64,000 nt of DNA from Cribrihabitans_A neustonicus (GTDB lineage Bacteria; Pseudomonadota; Alphaproteobacteria; Rhodobacterales; Rhodobacteraceae): contig NZ_JBMERQ010000002.1 of NCBI RefSeq assembly GCF_048820895.1, forward strand, positions 806,001-870,000, in the 5' to 3' direction. Position numbers and translations under genes: made by a program. The stretch's first letter is position 1. Each line of letters starts with the position of its first letter. Below, piece by piece: positions 31,952-41,002 of this stretch. The notes beneath the pieces were generated by a model. The model did no database searches, was not told the DNA's origin, and saw only the letters and a list, made by a program, of their open reading frames with translations.

Positions 31952-33083
31952 TGACGACGACTTTCTGTTCTCGGATGGTGGCGACCGCCAGGCCGCGCTC
32001 GTTGGTGCCGTCGGGCCGCAGGCGGAAAATGCCGCCGGTGCCCTGGAAGCCCGCACCCTGGGTGAGCGCCGCGGCGGTCAGCGCGTTGGACCGGCCCGCG
32101 CCCGCCAGAGCGCCAATCGCGGCGATGCCGTCATAAGCCAGCCCGCCGATCGGATGCGGCGCGGCGCCATAGGCCGCCTGGTAGCGGTCGCGGAAGCTTT
32201 CCGCCTTGACCGGATCGGGGAGCGCGAACCAGCCCCCCTGCACGCCGGGCAGCGCCAGGGTCTGGGGCGGGATGTCCCAGCGGGTGAGGCCGATGTATTG
32301 GGTGACTGCGGGATCGACGCCCGCTTCCGGCAGCAGCTGGGTCAGCAGCGGCAGTGCGCCGGCGGTGGTGGCGGTCAGGAACAGCGCATCGGCGCCCGAG
32401 CTTGCCAGGTCGCTCTGGATCGCGGGCACCGCGTTGATCACCCCCTGCTGCGAAAGCTCGTAGCCGACGTTGCCGACCACCGACGCCCGGGTCTGGCTGG
32501 CGGCGCGCTGGATCGCCTCGCGCCCAGCCAGGCCTGCGGCGTCATTGCTGCTGGCGATCAGGATGTTGCGCTTGCCCTGACGCACGGCATAGCCGGTCAG
32601 GCGCCGGGCGGTGTTCTCAAACGTCGGCCCGAGGATGAAGACATTGCCGCCGGCAATCGCGGTGTTGTTGGAGAATGCCAGCACGTTCACGCCGCTCTGC
32701 GCGGCGGCGATGCCTGCTGCATTGGCGGCCTCGGCATAGACCGGGCCCAGGATGATGCGGGCGCCGTCGTTCACCGCCTGCGCGGCCACGGTGGCCGCCT
32801 GCTGCGGATTGCCCGCAGTGTCGTAGACGCGCAGGTCGATCTGCACGCTGCCTAGATCGGCAATTGCCAGGCGGGCGGCATTTTCAAGGCTCTGCGCCAG
32901 CACGCTGTCGCCATGCTGGCCCGAGCCGCGCGGCACCAGGAGCGCCACCGGAACCGGTTTCGAAGTGTCGATGCTGGGGCCGGTGCTGAGCGCGACCGGT
33001 TCGCAGGCCGCCAGAACAACTGTGGAAACTGCCGCAGCCGCGGCCAGTGCCGCCTTGCGGGCTTTTCGAAAAACAGCAAACAT
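31911..33083 (-). CDS. LpoA-like periplasmic-binding-fold lipoprotein (penicillin-binding protein activator family)
   Basis: The 390-residue product has a lipoprotein signal with a lipobox VLAAC (Cys27) and a leucine-binding-protein-like (type I periplasmic binding) domain. This is the family annotated as penicillin-binding protein activator (LpoA-type) in proteobacteria, a regulator of class A PBPs at the outer membrane; direct evidence in alphaproteobacteria is limited. The last 41 bases overlap the probable start of glnD. It is divergent from rsmI, sharing an 87-base promoter region. Confidence 0.85.
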   Translation of the reverse strand: MFAVFRKARKAALAAAAAVSTVVLAACEPVALSTGPSIDTSKPVPVALLVPRGSGQHGDSVLAQSLENAARLAIADLGSVQIDLRVYDTAGNPQQAATVAAQAVNDGARIILGPVYAEAANAAGIAAAQSGVNVLAFSNNTAIAGGNVFILGPTFENTARRLTGYAVRQGKRNILIASSNDAAGLAGREAIQRAASQTRASVVGNVGYELSQQGVINAVPAIQSDLASSGADALFLTATTAGALPLLTQLLPEAGVDPAVTQYIGLTRWDIPPQTLALPGVQGGWFALPDPVKAESFRDRYQAAYGAAPHPIGGLAYDGIAAIGALAGAGRSNALTAAALTQGAGFQGTGGIFRLRPDGTNERGLAVATIREQKVVVIDPAPSSFAGAGF

Positions 33084-33170
33084 AATGGACTTGAAACTCC
33101 GTGCTCCCGGCGCCGCAGCACCGTGTGGGTTTGGAGCCGATAATAGACAACGAAAAAGGCGGGTCCAGCG

Positions 33171-34031
33171 TTGAATTTCAAGAATGTGAGTTTGGCTCCT
33201 GGCCTTTACTTCGTCGCAACCCCGATCGGCACCGCCCGCGACATCACCTTGCGCGCGCTGGACGTTCTGGCCTCGGCAGACGTGCTTGCGGCGGAGGATA
33301 CGCGCTCCCTGCGCAAGCTGATGGAGATCCACGGCGTGCCCCTGGAAGGGCGGCGGATCATCGCCTACCACGACCATTCGGGCGAGGGCGCGCGCGCCAA
33401 GCTGATGGAGGCGCTGGGCGAGGGCAAGTCGCTCGCCTATGCCTCCGAAGCGGGGATGCCGCTGATTGCCGACCCGGGCTACGGGCTGAGCAAGGCCGCT
33501 GCCGAGGCAGGCTACCTGGTGACCTGCGCGCCCGGTGCGAGCGCCGCGGTGACGGCGCTGACGCTGGCCGGGCTGCCCACAGATGCCTTCTTCTTTGCCG
33601 GGTTCCTGCCCAATGCCACCGGCGCGCGGCGCAAGCGGCTGGAGGAGCTGCGCGCAGTGCCCGGCACGCTGGTCTTCTACGAGTCGCCCAAACGCGTGGC
33701 GGAGTCGGTGGCCGACATGGCGGCGATGCTGGGCAACCGTCCGGCAGCGCTGGCGCGCGAGATCACCAAGAAGTTCGAGGAGGTCCGTCGCGCGCCGCTG
33801 GAGGAGCTCGCCGCCGGGCTGGAGGCGTCGCCTGTGAAGGGAGAGATCGTGCTGCTGGTCGACCGCGCGCAGGCGGCGGCGGCAAGCGACGGCGACATCG
33901 AAGCCGATCTGCGCGCTGCGCTCGGCGGCAACTCGGTCAAGGACGCCGCTGCCATCGTGGCCGAAACCCACGGGCTGCCGCGGCGCAAGGTCTACCAGCT
34001 TGCATTGCAGCTGGCCAAGGAAGAGGGGTAG
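33171..34031 (+). CDS. rsmI: 16S rRNA (cytidine-2'-O)-methyltransferase RsmI
   Basis: RsmI methylates the ribose of C1402 in 16S rRNA. The 286-residue product has the tetrapyrrole-methylase fold with the family motifs YFVATPIG-x-ARDITLRA, EDTR and SEAGMPLIADPG, and CAPGASAAVTAL. It starts with TTG, the only start that keeps the first beta strand intact. It is divergent from the LpoA-like gene and is followed by yraN after 6 bases, the usual pairing. Confidence 0.93.
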   Translation: MNFKNVSLAPGLYFVATPIGTARDITLRALDVLASADVLAAEDTRSLRKLMEIHGVPLEGRRIIAYHDHSGEGARAKLMEALGEGKSLAYASEAGMPLIADPGYGLSKAAAEAGYLVTCAPGASAAVTALTLAGLPTDAFFFAGFLPNATGARRKRLEELRAVPGTLVFYESPKRVAESVADMAAMLGNRPAALAREITKKFEEVRRAPLEELAAGLEASPVKGEIVLLVDRAQAAAASDGDIEADLRAALGGNSVKDAAAIVAETHGLPRRKVYQLALQLAKEEG

Positions 34032-34037
34032 GAACGC

Positions 34038-34409
34038 ATGGCGGCACCCCGCAGCCGGCGCGGCCGCCGCGCGCATCTGGCAGGCGCTGCCGCCGAGGAA
34101 ATCGTGGCCCGCCACTACGAGCGGCGCGGTTACCAGGTCGCAAAGCGGCGCTGGCGCGGCCCGGGCGGCGAGATCGACCTGATTCTGCGCGGCCCCGAAG
34201 GACTGGTTTTTGCCGAGGTCAAACACTCCACCACCGGCGCCGCCGCCCTGCGAATCTCGCCGCAGCAGGCAGCGCGGATTTATGCCAGCGCCGGGCAGTA
34301 CCTGGAGAACGAACCGAACGGCCAGCTCACGCCGCTGCGCTTTGACGTGGCGCTGGTGGATGGGCAGGGCCGGGTGGAGATCATCGAAAACGCCTTTGGC
34401 CACGATTGA
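34038..34409 (+). CDS. yraN: UPF0102 YraN-family endonuclease-like protein
   Basis: The 123-residue product belongs to UPF0102 (YraN), with a restriction-endonuclease-like core: the catalytic-type GGEIDLILR and FAEVKHS segments supply the D...ExK residues. The activity in cells is not established, and a role in recombination or repair is assumed. Its place directly after rsmI is conserved across proteobacteria. Confidence 0.9.
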   Translation: MAAPRSRRGRRAHLAGAAAEEIVARHYERRGYQVAKRRWRGPGGEIDLILRGPEGLVFAEVKHSTTGAAALRISPQQAARIYASAGQYLENEPNGQLTPLRFDVALVDGQGRVEIIENAFGHD

Positions 34410-34509
34410 CAATGCCTTGGCCGCGCCCCTGCGCCGCGCCCCTTTCAAGGGGCATTGAACCCGGGCTGAGGCTAGGCCATGTATTTGCTACCTTACAAGG
34501 GATATTGCC

Positions 34510-35445
34510 ATGAAAATCGCTTTTCAGATGGACCCGGTCATGGGCGTGGACATCAACGCGGACAGCAGCTTCCGCCTGGCCGAGGAGGCTCAGGCGCGGG
34601 GGCACGAACTGTTCTACTACGGCCCCGACCACCTGGCCTATCAGGAAGGCCGCATCACCGCCCGCGGCCATGACATGAAGGTGCAGCGGGTGGCCGGTGC
34701 CCCGGCCGAGCTCGGCCCCGAGCACGAGGTGGACTTGGCGGAGTTTGACGTGGTCTGGCTGCGCCAGGACCCGCCGTTCGACATGCACTACATCACCTCG
34801 ACGCACTTGTTGGACCGGCTGAAGGGCAAGGCGCTGGTGGTAAACGACCCGTTCTGGGTGCGCAACTATCCCGAGAAACTCCTGGTGCTGGACTTCCCCG
34901 AACTGACCCCGCCCACCGCGGTGGCGCGCGACCTGGGCACCATCAAGGCCTTCAAGGAAAAGCATGGCGACATCATCCTCAAGCCGCTGTACGGCAATGG
35001 CGGCGCGGGCGTGTTCCGCCTGGATGCAGGCGACCGCAACCTGACTGCCCTGCACGAATTGTTCACCGGCTTCAGCCGCGAGCCGCTGATCGTGCAGAAA
35101 TTCCTGCCTGCTGTCAGCCAGGGCGACAAGCGCATCATCCTGGTCGATGGCGAGCCCGTGGGCGCGATCAACCGGGTGCCGGCCGAGGGCGAGACCCGCT
35201 CTAACATGCATGTGGGCGGGCGGCCTGAGAAGATCGGCCTTACCGCGCGGGACCGCGAGATCTGCGCCGCCATCGGTCCGCTTCTGCGCGAGAAGGGCCA
35301 GATATTTGTCGGCATCGATGTGATCGGCGACTACCTCACTGAAATCAACGTGACCTCGCCCACCGGCATTCAGGAGCTCGAACGCTTCGAGGGCGAAAAC
35401 ATCGCAGCGAAGATCTGGGAAGCGATCGAAGCCAAGATTGGCTGA
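34510..35445 (+). CDS. gshB: Glutathione synthetase
   Basis: GshB joins gamma-glutamylcysteine and glycine using ATP. The 311-residue product has the N-terminal FQMDPVMGVDINADSS segment, the WLRQDPPFDMHYI motif, an ATP-grasp core with DIILKPLYGNGGAGV, and a C-terminal EINVTSPTGIQE motif. Length and motifs are standard. The next gene starts within its stop codon (TGATG). Confidence 0.97.
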   Translation: MKIAFQMDPVMGVDINADSSFRLAEEAQARGHELFYYGPDHLAYQEGRITARGHDMKVQRVAGAPAELGPEHEVDLAEFDVVWLRQDPPFDMHYITSTHLLDRLKGKALVVNDPFWVRNYPEKLLVLDFPELTPPTAVARDLGTIKAFKEKHGDIILKPLYGNGGAGVFRLDAGDRNLTALHELFTGFSREPLIVQKFLPAVSQGDKRIILVDGEPVGAINRVPAEGETRSNMHVGGRPEKIGLTARDREICAAIGPLLREKGQIFVGIDVIGDYLTEINVTSPTGIQELERFEGENIAAKIWEAIEAKIG

Positions 35446-36356
35446 TGAGCTGGCAGCGCTGGGCGCTCAACGCGTATTTCCGCTACGGGATGAAGCCGGT
35501 GCTGGGGCTGGTGAGAAGCCCGGCGCTCGCGCGGTGGTGTTTCGAGCATCTCGCGCCCGTCTTCTGCCCGCCGCTGCCGCATACGGTGCTGCTGCGGCGC
35601 TCCTCTGCGCCGGTGCCAATGACCTTTGTCAGCTGCGGACGCACGCGGCGGCGGGAGGTGATCCTGTACCTGCATGGCGGTGCCTATCTGGCGGGCAGCG
35701 CGCGTTCCTACACCGGCCTTCTGTCGCGGCTGTCCCGCGCCGCAGAGACCGTGGTGGCAGCCCCCGACTACCGCGTGCTGCCGGAGGCGCCGTTTCCGGC
35801 CGCCTTCGAGGATGCGCTGGCCGCGTGGCAGTATCTGCGGGACCGCGGCTATCCGCCGGAGCGCATCCTGCTGGCGGGCGACAGCGCGGGCGGCGGGCTG
35901 GCGCTGGCGCTTCTGTCTGCGCTGTTGCGGCGCGGTGAGAAGCCAGGCGCGGCAGCGGTGTTCTCGCCTTGGTGCGATCTCACGCTGAGCGGCGCGAGCG
36001 TCCGGCGCAACCGGGCCCGGGACGCGGTGATCCCTGCGGCGCGGATGCAGGAGGTGATCGCGCTCTACCTCGGCGGCGCCGATCCGTTTGATCCCCGCGC
36101 TTCGCCGCTGTTTGCCCGCTACCCTGGCCCGCCGCCCGTGCTCATCCAGGCAGGCGATACCGAGGTGCTGCTGTCCGATGCCGAACGTATGGCAGCCCGG
36201 CTGCGGCAGGCAGGCGGGAAGGTGAAGCTGAGCCTGTGGCGCGACGTGCCGCATGTGTGGCAGTTCATGGCCGGCAAGCTGCCCGAGGGCCGCGCCGCCC
36301 TCACCGAGGCCGGCGCCTTTCTGCGGGCGCCGCCCGGCACGCCAAAGCCCCGCTGA
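35445..36356 (+). CDS. Alpha/beta hydrolase of the hormone-sensitive-lipase type
   Basis: The 303-residue product has the HGGAYLAG oxyanion motif, nucleophile Ser in GDSAGGG, an acid in QAGDTEVLLSD and His in DVPHVWQF, the pattern of family IV (HSL-like) esterases. It likely hydrolyses short-chain esters. An N-terminal hydrophobic amphipathic stretch may associate with the membrane. It is translationally coupled to gshB, but no functional link to glutathione is evident. Confidence 0.87.
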   Translation: MSWQRWALNAYFRYGMKPVLGLVRSPALARWCFEHLAPVFCPPLPHTVLLRRSSAPVPMTFVSCGRTRRREVILYLHGGAYLAGSARSYTGLLSRLSRAAETVVAAPDYRVLPEAPFPAAFEDALAAWQYLRDRGYPPERILLAGDSAGGGLALALLSALLRRGEKPGAAAVFSPWCDLTLSGASVRRNRARDAVIPAARMQEVIALYLGGADPFDPRASPLFARYPGPPPVLIQAGDTEVLLSDAERMAARLRQAGGKVKLSLWRDVPHVWQFMAGKLPEGRAALTEAGAFLRAPPGTPKPR

Positions 36357-36358
36357 AT

Positions 36359-37870
36359 TCAAACCCCGGAGGCAGGCAGCCGGAAGCTCAGAGCCTCGCC
36401 GATGTGGGACCTCTCTACACGCTCGCAGCCCGCAAGGTCGGCAATGGTGCGCGCCACCCTCAGCACCCGGTGATAACCCCGCGCGGTCAGGCCGAATCGT
36501 TCGGCGGCGCGTGCGAGCAGCTCGCGGCCTTCGGCGCAGGGGGCGGCCAGCTCCTCCAGCAGCGCGCCCTCGGCATCGGCGTTCTGGTGCAGCCCGGGGT
36601 GATCGCGGAAGCGCGCGGCCTGAATCTCGCGGGCGATGGCCACGCGCCGGGCGACCTCGGCCGAGCCTTCGGTGGCGGGCGGCAGATCGAGGCTGGCAAA
36701 GCTCACCGGCGGCACGTCGATGCGCAGGTCGAACCGGTCGAGCAGCGGGCCGGAGAGGCGGCCGAGATAGTCCGCCCCGCATTGCGGTGCACGCGGACAG
36801 GCGCGGGAGGCATCGGCCAGGTGGCCGCATTTGCAAGGGTTGGCCGCCGCCGCCAGCATGAAGCGGCTGGGGTATTTCACATGCGCATTGGCCCGCGCCA
36901 CCATCACCTCGCCGGTCTCCAGCGGCTGGCGCAGCGTCTCCAGCACCGGGCGGGCGAATTCCGGCAGCTCATCCAGAAACAGCACGCCGTTGTGCGCAAG
37001 GCTGATTTCGCCCGGCTGCGCCCGCCGCCCGCCGCCGGCAATCGCCGCCATCGACGCTGTGTGATGCGGCTCGCGGAACGGGCGGGCACGGCTGATGCCG
37101 CCGTCGCCGGTCAGCCCGGCGAGCGAATGGATCATCGAAGTCTCCAGCGCTTCCGCCGCGCTGAGGGGCGGCAGAATCGAAGGCAGCCGTGCTGCCAGCA
37201 TCGACTTGCCGGAACCCGGCGGGCCGGTCATCAGGAAGTGATGCCGCCCGGCGGCGGCGATCTCCAGCGCGCGCTTGGCGCGCTCCTGGCCCTTCACGTC
37301 GCGCAGGTCCTTACCGCCGCCAGGTGCCGTGACCTCGCCCGGCTGCGAAGGCTCGATCAGGCGCTGGCCGGTGAAATGCTGCACCGCTTCGGTGAGGGAG
37401 GCCGCGCCGGTCACCCGTGCAGCGCCGACCCAGGCGGCCTCGGCGCCGGAGGCCTTGGGGCACAGGAGCATCCGGTCCGTCTCCGCCGCGGTTACCGCTG
37501 CGGGCAGGGCGCCCGCCACCGGCATCAGCGTGCCGTCCAGCGACAGCTCTCCCAGGGCAATGGTTTCCGCCGCGCTGTCGGGCGGCACGATACCGATGGC
37601 GGCGAGCAGCGCCAGCGCGATCGGCAGGTCGAAATGGCTGCCTTCCTTGGGCAGGTCGGCCGGCGAGAGGTTCACCGTGATGCGGCGCGAGGGCAGGGCG
37701 ATGGACATCGCGGCAAAGGCCGCGCGCACCCGCTCGCGCGCCTCGCTTACCGCCTTGTCCGGCAGGCCGACGACGGAAAACGCGGGCAGGCCCGGCGCCA
37801 CCGCGCATTGCACCTCGACCAGCCGGGCTTCGACACCCTGAAAGGCGACGGTATACGCGCGTGATATCAT
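36359..37870 (-). CDS. comM: ComM/YifB-family Mg-chelatase-like ATPase
   Basis: The 503-residue product is a YifB/ComM AAA+ protein: an N-terminal Lon-protease-like domain (about 1-165), a Mg-chelatase AAA+ core with Walker A GPPGSGKS, Walker B LFLDELPEF and a Cys-rich insertion (NPCKCGH...CPRAPQC), and a C-terminal helical domain. ComM is a branch-migration helicase used in natural transformation in Vibrio, but the family is present in many non-competent species. The shorter start is used because it begins the conserved ISRAYTVAFQG strand. Confidence 0.92.
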   Translation of the reverse strand: MISRAYTVAFQGVEARLVEVQCAVAPGLPAFSVVGLPDKAVSEARERVRAAFAAMSIALPSRRITVNLSPADLPKEGSHFDLPIALALLAAIGIVPPDSAAETIALGELSLDGTLMPVAGALPAAVTAAETDRMLLCPKASGAEAAWVGAARVTGAASLTEAVQHFTGQRLIEPSQPGEVTAPGGGKDLRDVKGQERAKRALEIAAAGRHHFLMTGPPGSGKSMLAARLPSILPPLSAAEALETSMIHSLAGLTGDGGISRARPFREPHHTASMAAIAGGGRRAQPGEISLAHNGVLFLDELPEFARPVLETLRQPLETGEVMVARANAHVKYPSRFMLAAAANPCKCGHLADASRACPRAPQCGADYLGRLSGPLLDRFDLRIDVPPVSFASLDLPPATEGSAEVARRVAIAREIQAARFRDHPGLHQNADAEGALLEELAAPCAEGRELLARAAERFGLTARGYHRVLRVARTIADLAGCERVERSHIGEALSFRLPASGV

Positions 37871-37994
37871 GGCTCCCCCTGATCCGCCGGTCTGGGGAGC
37901 CATGCTTGGCAATCGTGGTTTCGGAAAGGTTAATGCGCCGGGCGGGGCTGGGCGAATTCACGCAGTCTTGCCGCTTGGACCGGTCACCGCCGCC

Positions 37995-38678
37995 TTAATC
38001 GAGCGTCCAGGGGCGGCGCGGCAGGTCGAGCCTGTAGGGCTCGGGGTCATAGGTGACCTCATGCGCCTCTGCCTGCCACTGCAAGAAGGCCGGGTCCGAC
38101 AGCAGCGCGCGGCAGTAGGCACGGGTTCCGGCAGAAACCGGCAGGCCGTAGCCGGTGATGCGCGCCGCTATCGGGGTGTAGAAAACATCCGCCAGCGAAT
38201 AGGCGCCGAACAGCCAGCCCTCGGCGGTGCCGGAGATCTTGCGGGCATGGGCAAACAGCGTCTCGATCCGTGCGAGATCATCGCGCACGGCCTGCGAGGG
38301 CTCGAAGCCTTCGTAGACATGGGCAAGCTGCATCGGACAGGCGCTGCGCAGGGCGCCGAAGCCCGCCGCCATCTCTGCCGTCAGCCAGCGCGCGGTGGCG
38401 CGGGCGGCAGGCTCGGCGGGCCAGAGCCCGGCCTCCGGGTGGCGCTCCGCCAGGGTTTCGGCAATGGCGAGGCTTTCGCCCACCACCGTGCCCTCGGGCG
38501 TGCGCAGGGCAGGGACCAGCCGGGCCGGCGCCAGCGGGGCCAGATCCTCTGCCATCGTGCCGGAATAGAGCCCCACCATGTGAACCCGGTGGGGCAGCGA
38601 GAATTTTTCGAGCATGAGCCAGCCGCGCAGGGACCAGCTGGAGAACATGCGATCGCCAATATAAAGGTCATATGTCAT
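37995..38678 (-). CDS. Glutathione S-transferase family protein
   Basis: The 227-residue product has a thioredoxin-like N-terminal domain (YIGDRMFSSWSLRGWLMLE and a VVGESLAIAETLAE segment that would contact glutathione) and an all-helical C-terminal domain. The motif SSWSLR places a Ser at the expected catalytic position, as in maleylacetoacetate isomerase-like GSTs. The substrate is unknown. Confidence 0.85.
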   Translation of the reverse strand: MTYDLYIGDRMFSSWSLRGWLMLEKFSLPHRVHMVGLYSGTMAEDLAPLAPARLVPALRTPEGTVVGESLAIAETLAERHPEAGLWPAEPAARATARWLTAEMAAGFGALRSACPMQLAHVYEGFEPSQAVRDDLARIETLFAHARKISGTAEGWLFGAYSLADVFYTPIAARITGYGLPVSAGTRAYCRALLSDPAFLQWQAEAHEVTYDPEPYRLDLPRRPWTLD

Positions 38679-38736
38679 GCCGTGACGCTAGCGCGGCAGC
38701 GCGGTTTTCAGAACGGAAACTTTGTGATGCACTGGC

Positions 38737-39327
38737 TCACGGACGGTGATTGATCCGCCCGCAGCGCCAGCCCGCAGGGCCGAAGGCCAGCTCGGTGACC
38801 GAGAGGTTGTCGATCTTGTGGCCGAAGGCCTCAAGCGCGGTGATCCCGGCTGCGCGCTGGATCTGGGTCAGGATCTGGCCGAAATGGCCGACCACGATCA
38901 GGTCCTGCCCGGCATGGGCGGCCAGCAGCCCGTCCACCGCGGCGTTGACCCGGGCGCAGGTCTGGTGCCAGCTTTCGCCGCCGGGCGGGGTATTGTCGCC
39001 GGGCGCATCCCAATAGGCGCGGATGCGGGCGGGGTTCTCGGCGTCGACCTCCTGCCAGGTGCGCATCTCCCAGGCGCCGAAATGGATCTCCCGCAGCCCG
39101 TGCAGGTCCGGCAGGCGGCGGCGCCCGTTTGCCAGCGCAGCGGCAGTGTCGGCCGCACGGCGCAGGTCGGAGGCGACTACTAGCGCGTTGGGAGGCAGAT
39201 ACTCGGACAGCCGTGCCAGAGCTGCGGCGTCGGAAAGGTCGGCGGCGAGGTCGGTCCAGCCTACCATGCCCCTGGCGTGGGTCGGCCCGTGCCGCACCAG
39301 GAACAGCCGGGTTTCCGCCCCTCTCAT
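38737..39327 (-). CDS. Histidine phosphatase-family protein beside cobU
   Basis: The 196-residue product has the histidine phosphatase signature LVRHGPTHARG (phospho-acceptor His about residue 13) and the second catalytic His in VVGHFGQI. Its ATG overlaps the stop of cobU (ATGA), so it may be the alpha-ribazole-5'-phosphate phosphatase (CobC/CobZ step) of cobalamin nucleotide-loop assembly. Related phosphoglycerate-mutase-like phosphatases share the motif, so the exact substrate is not proven. Confidence 0.82.
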   Translation of the reverse strand: MRGAETRLFLVRHGPTHARGMVGWTDLAADLSDAAALARLSEYLPPNALVVASDLRRAADTAAALANGRRRLPDLHGLREIHFGAWEMRTWQEVDAENPARIRAYWDAPGDNTPPGGESWHQTCARVNAAVDGLLAAHAGQDLIVVGHFGQILTQIQRAAGITALEAFGHKIDNLSVTELAFGPAGWRCGRINHRP

Positions 39328-39845
39328 GCAGGCGCCCCCTTCAGAACCAGGGGAAGCCCGGCGGTGACCTGCACCACCCGGTTCGCTTTCGCGGCCAGCG
39401 CGATGTTGAGCCGCCCCTGCGCCTCGCGGAACTGCCTTGCAAGGCGGTTTTCCGGCACGATGCCCAAACCGGTTTCATTGGAAACGATCACCAGTTCCGC
39501 GGCGCAGTCTTCGATCGCGCCGAGCAGCGCCTCCTGCGCCGCGGAGAGGTCGCTGCCAGCCATGAGATGGCTGGTCAGCCACATGGTGGCGCAGTCCATC
39601 AGACAGATCTGGCCAGGCGCAAGCGCGCCCAGAACCCGGGCCGCATCCTGCGGCTCTTCAACAGTGGTCCAGCCTGGGCCTCTTTGTTTCACGTGGCGCG
39701 ACACTTTTGCCGCCATTTCGCCATCAAGGACTTGTGAAGTTGCCCAATAAACCCTGTCTTTTCCACTGCTTGCGCAGATGCCCTCGGCAAAGGCCGATTT
39801 GCCCGATGCAGCTCCGCCCAGAATAAATGTGACATTTACCGGCAA
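39324..39845 (-). CDS. cobU: Adenosylcobinamide kinase / adenosylcobinamide-phosphate guanylyltransferase
   Basis: The bifunctional enzyme phosphorylates adenosylcobinamide and then transfers GMP. The 173-residue product has the P-loop GGAASGKS at 10-17 (GASGKSxxAE type), a central SRHVKQRGPGWTTVEEP segment, in which SRH includes the nucleotide-linked His, and the C-terminal IVSNETGLGIVP motif of the CobU/CobP family. No cobalamin riboswitch was found upstream. It is coupled to the phosphatase gene. Confidence 0.93.
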   Translation of the reverse strand: MPVNVTFILGGAASGKSAFAEGICASSGKDRVYWATSQVLDGEMAAKVSRHVKQRGPGWTTVEEPQDAARVLGALAPGQICLMDCATMWLTSHLMAGSDLSAAQEALLGAIEDCAAELVIVSNETGLGIVPENRLARQFREAQGRLNIALAAKANRVVQVTAGLPLVLKGAPA

Positions 39846-39960
39846 TTTAATTACCCTTGAAGTACCGAAGCCGTTCCTGTGGGTAACCGCGGGGCCCGGT
39901 TAAGACAAGAGACCGCAGCACCCCCGGGGTTCCACTCATCAAACCGGGGAGGTCTGTAAA

Positions 39961-39996
39961 GGGCCAAAGACTTTTTTCACGAAACATATTTGGCCC
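39961..39996. repeat. Inverted repeat upstream of rpoH2
   Basis: GGGCCAAA (39961-39968) and TTTGGCCC (39989-39996) form a perfect 8-bp inverted repeat with a 20-base spacer containing a T run. It lies in the divergent region between cobU and rpoH2, about 75 bases before the predicted RpoE-type promoter. It could be an operator or part of a terminator; its function is unknown. Confidence 0.35.
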
Positions 39997-40068
39997 GTGG
40001 ATCTGTGCCGCAAGACCAAGGTCTGATCCGCCACGCCAGCTGCAAAAATGGGTGTACCGGGCCCAATG

Positions 40069-40097
40069 TGATCCAAGCGCTGCCTCAGGATGTAGTT
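40069..40097 (+). promoter_or_regulatory. RpoE-type promoter of rpoH2
   Basis: TGATCC (40069-40074) is followed after exactly 18 bases by TAGTT (40093-40097), matching the TGATCC-N18-TANNN pattern of the Rhodobacter RpoE (ChrR-controlled, singlet-oxygen-responsive) sigma factor. It ends 26 bases before the rpoH2 start codon. In Rhodobacter sphaeroides rpoHII is under RpoE control, which supports this reading. Confidence 0.65.
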
Positions 40098-40123
40098 TTT
40101 AATCAGTTTCCGGGGGGAGAAAC

Positions 40124-41002
40124 ATGCCACTTGATCACGCGACCGAAAACCCATTGCCGAAACAGGCGATGAAGGCTGAGCTTCTGGACGCCGAAACCGA
40201 ATTGCGCCTGGCCTATGCCTGGCGCGACGACCGCGACGTCGAATCACTGCACCGCCTGATCAACGCCTACATGCGGCTGGCAATTTCCATGGCCGCCAAG
40301 TTCAAGCGCTACGGGGCGCCGATGAACGACCTGATTCAGGAAGCAGGGCTGGGGCTGATGAAGGCGGCCGACAAGTTCGACCCCGACCGCGGCGTGCGGT
40401 TCTCCACCTATGCGGTCTGGTGGATCAAGGCCTCGATCCAGGATTACGTGATGCGCAACTGGTCGATGGTGCGCACCGGCTCGACCTCGTCGCAGAAATC
40501 CCTGTTCTTCAACATGCGCCGGGTGCAGGCCCAGCTGGAACGGGCGGCGCGCGCCTCCGGCGAGCGGCTGGACCAGCATCAGCTGCACCAGAAGATCGCC
40601 AGCGAGATCGGCGTGCCGCTGCGCGATGTGGAGATGATGGAGGGGCGGCTTTCGGGCGCGGACTTCTCGCTCAACGCCGTGCAATCCTCCGATGAGGACG
40701 GCCGCGAGTGGATTGACGCGCTGGAAGACGAAAGCCGCCAGGCCGATGAGCTGGTGCAGGCCCGCCACGACCGCCGCCAGCTGCGCAAATGGCTGGTGAT
40801 GGCGCTGCAGTCGCTCAACGACCGCGAGCGCTTCATCATCACCGAACGCAAGCTGCGCGAGCGGCCGCGCACGCTGGAAAGCCTCGGCACCGAGCTCGGG
40901 CTGTCCAAGGAGCGGGTGCGCCAGCTGGAAGCCGGAGCCTTCCAGAAGATGCGCAAGAGCCTTGAAAGCCAGTCGCGCGAGGTGCACAGACTTCTTTCAT
41001 GA
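40124..41002 (+). CDS. rpoH2: RNA polymerase heat-shock/oxidative-stress sigma factor RpoH2
   Basis: The 292-residue sigma-70-family factor has region 2 (LIQEAGLGLMKAADKFDPDRGVRF then FSTYAVWWIKASIQDYV), the RpoH box (QKSLFFNMRR) and a region 4.2 helix-turn-helix (LSKERVRQLE). Alphaproteobacteria have two RpoH paralogs; the gene order with chaN and the RpoE-type promoter point to RpoHII, active in singlet oxygen and general oxidative stress. A strong GGGGGGAGA site precedes the start. The next gene overlaps its stop codon. Confidence 0.92.
   Translation: MPLDHATENPLPKQAMKAELLDAETELRLAYAWRDDRDVESLHRLINAYMRLAISMAAKFKRYGAPMNDLIQEAGLGLMKAADKFDPDRGVRFSTYAVWWIKASIQDYVMRNWSMVRTGSTSSQKSLFFNMRRVQAQLERAARASGERLDQHQLHQKIASEIGVPLRDVEMMEGRLSGADFSLNAVQSSDEDGREWIDALEDESRQADELVQARHDRRQLRKWLVMALQSLNDRERFIITERKLRERPRTLESLGTELGLSKERVRQLEAGAFQKMRKSLESQSREVHRLLS

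Noticed and set aside
39846..40123. Cobalamin riboswitch upstream of cobU
   Set aside because: I looked for the B12-box pattern on the minus strand and did not find it; the region is also used by the rpoH2 promoter.
39939..40247. Minus-strand frame of 102 codons across the rpoH2 start
   Set aside because: It overlaps the rpoH2 promoter and start codon, has no ribosome site, and gives an unrecognised Arg-rich product.
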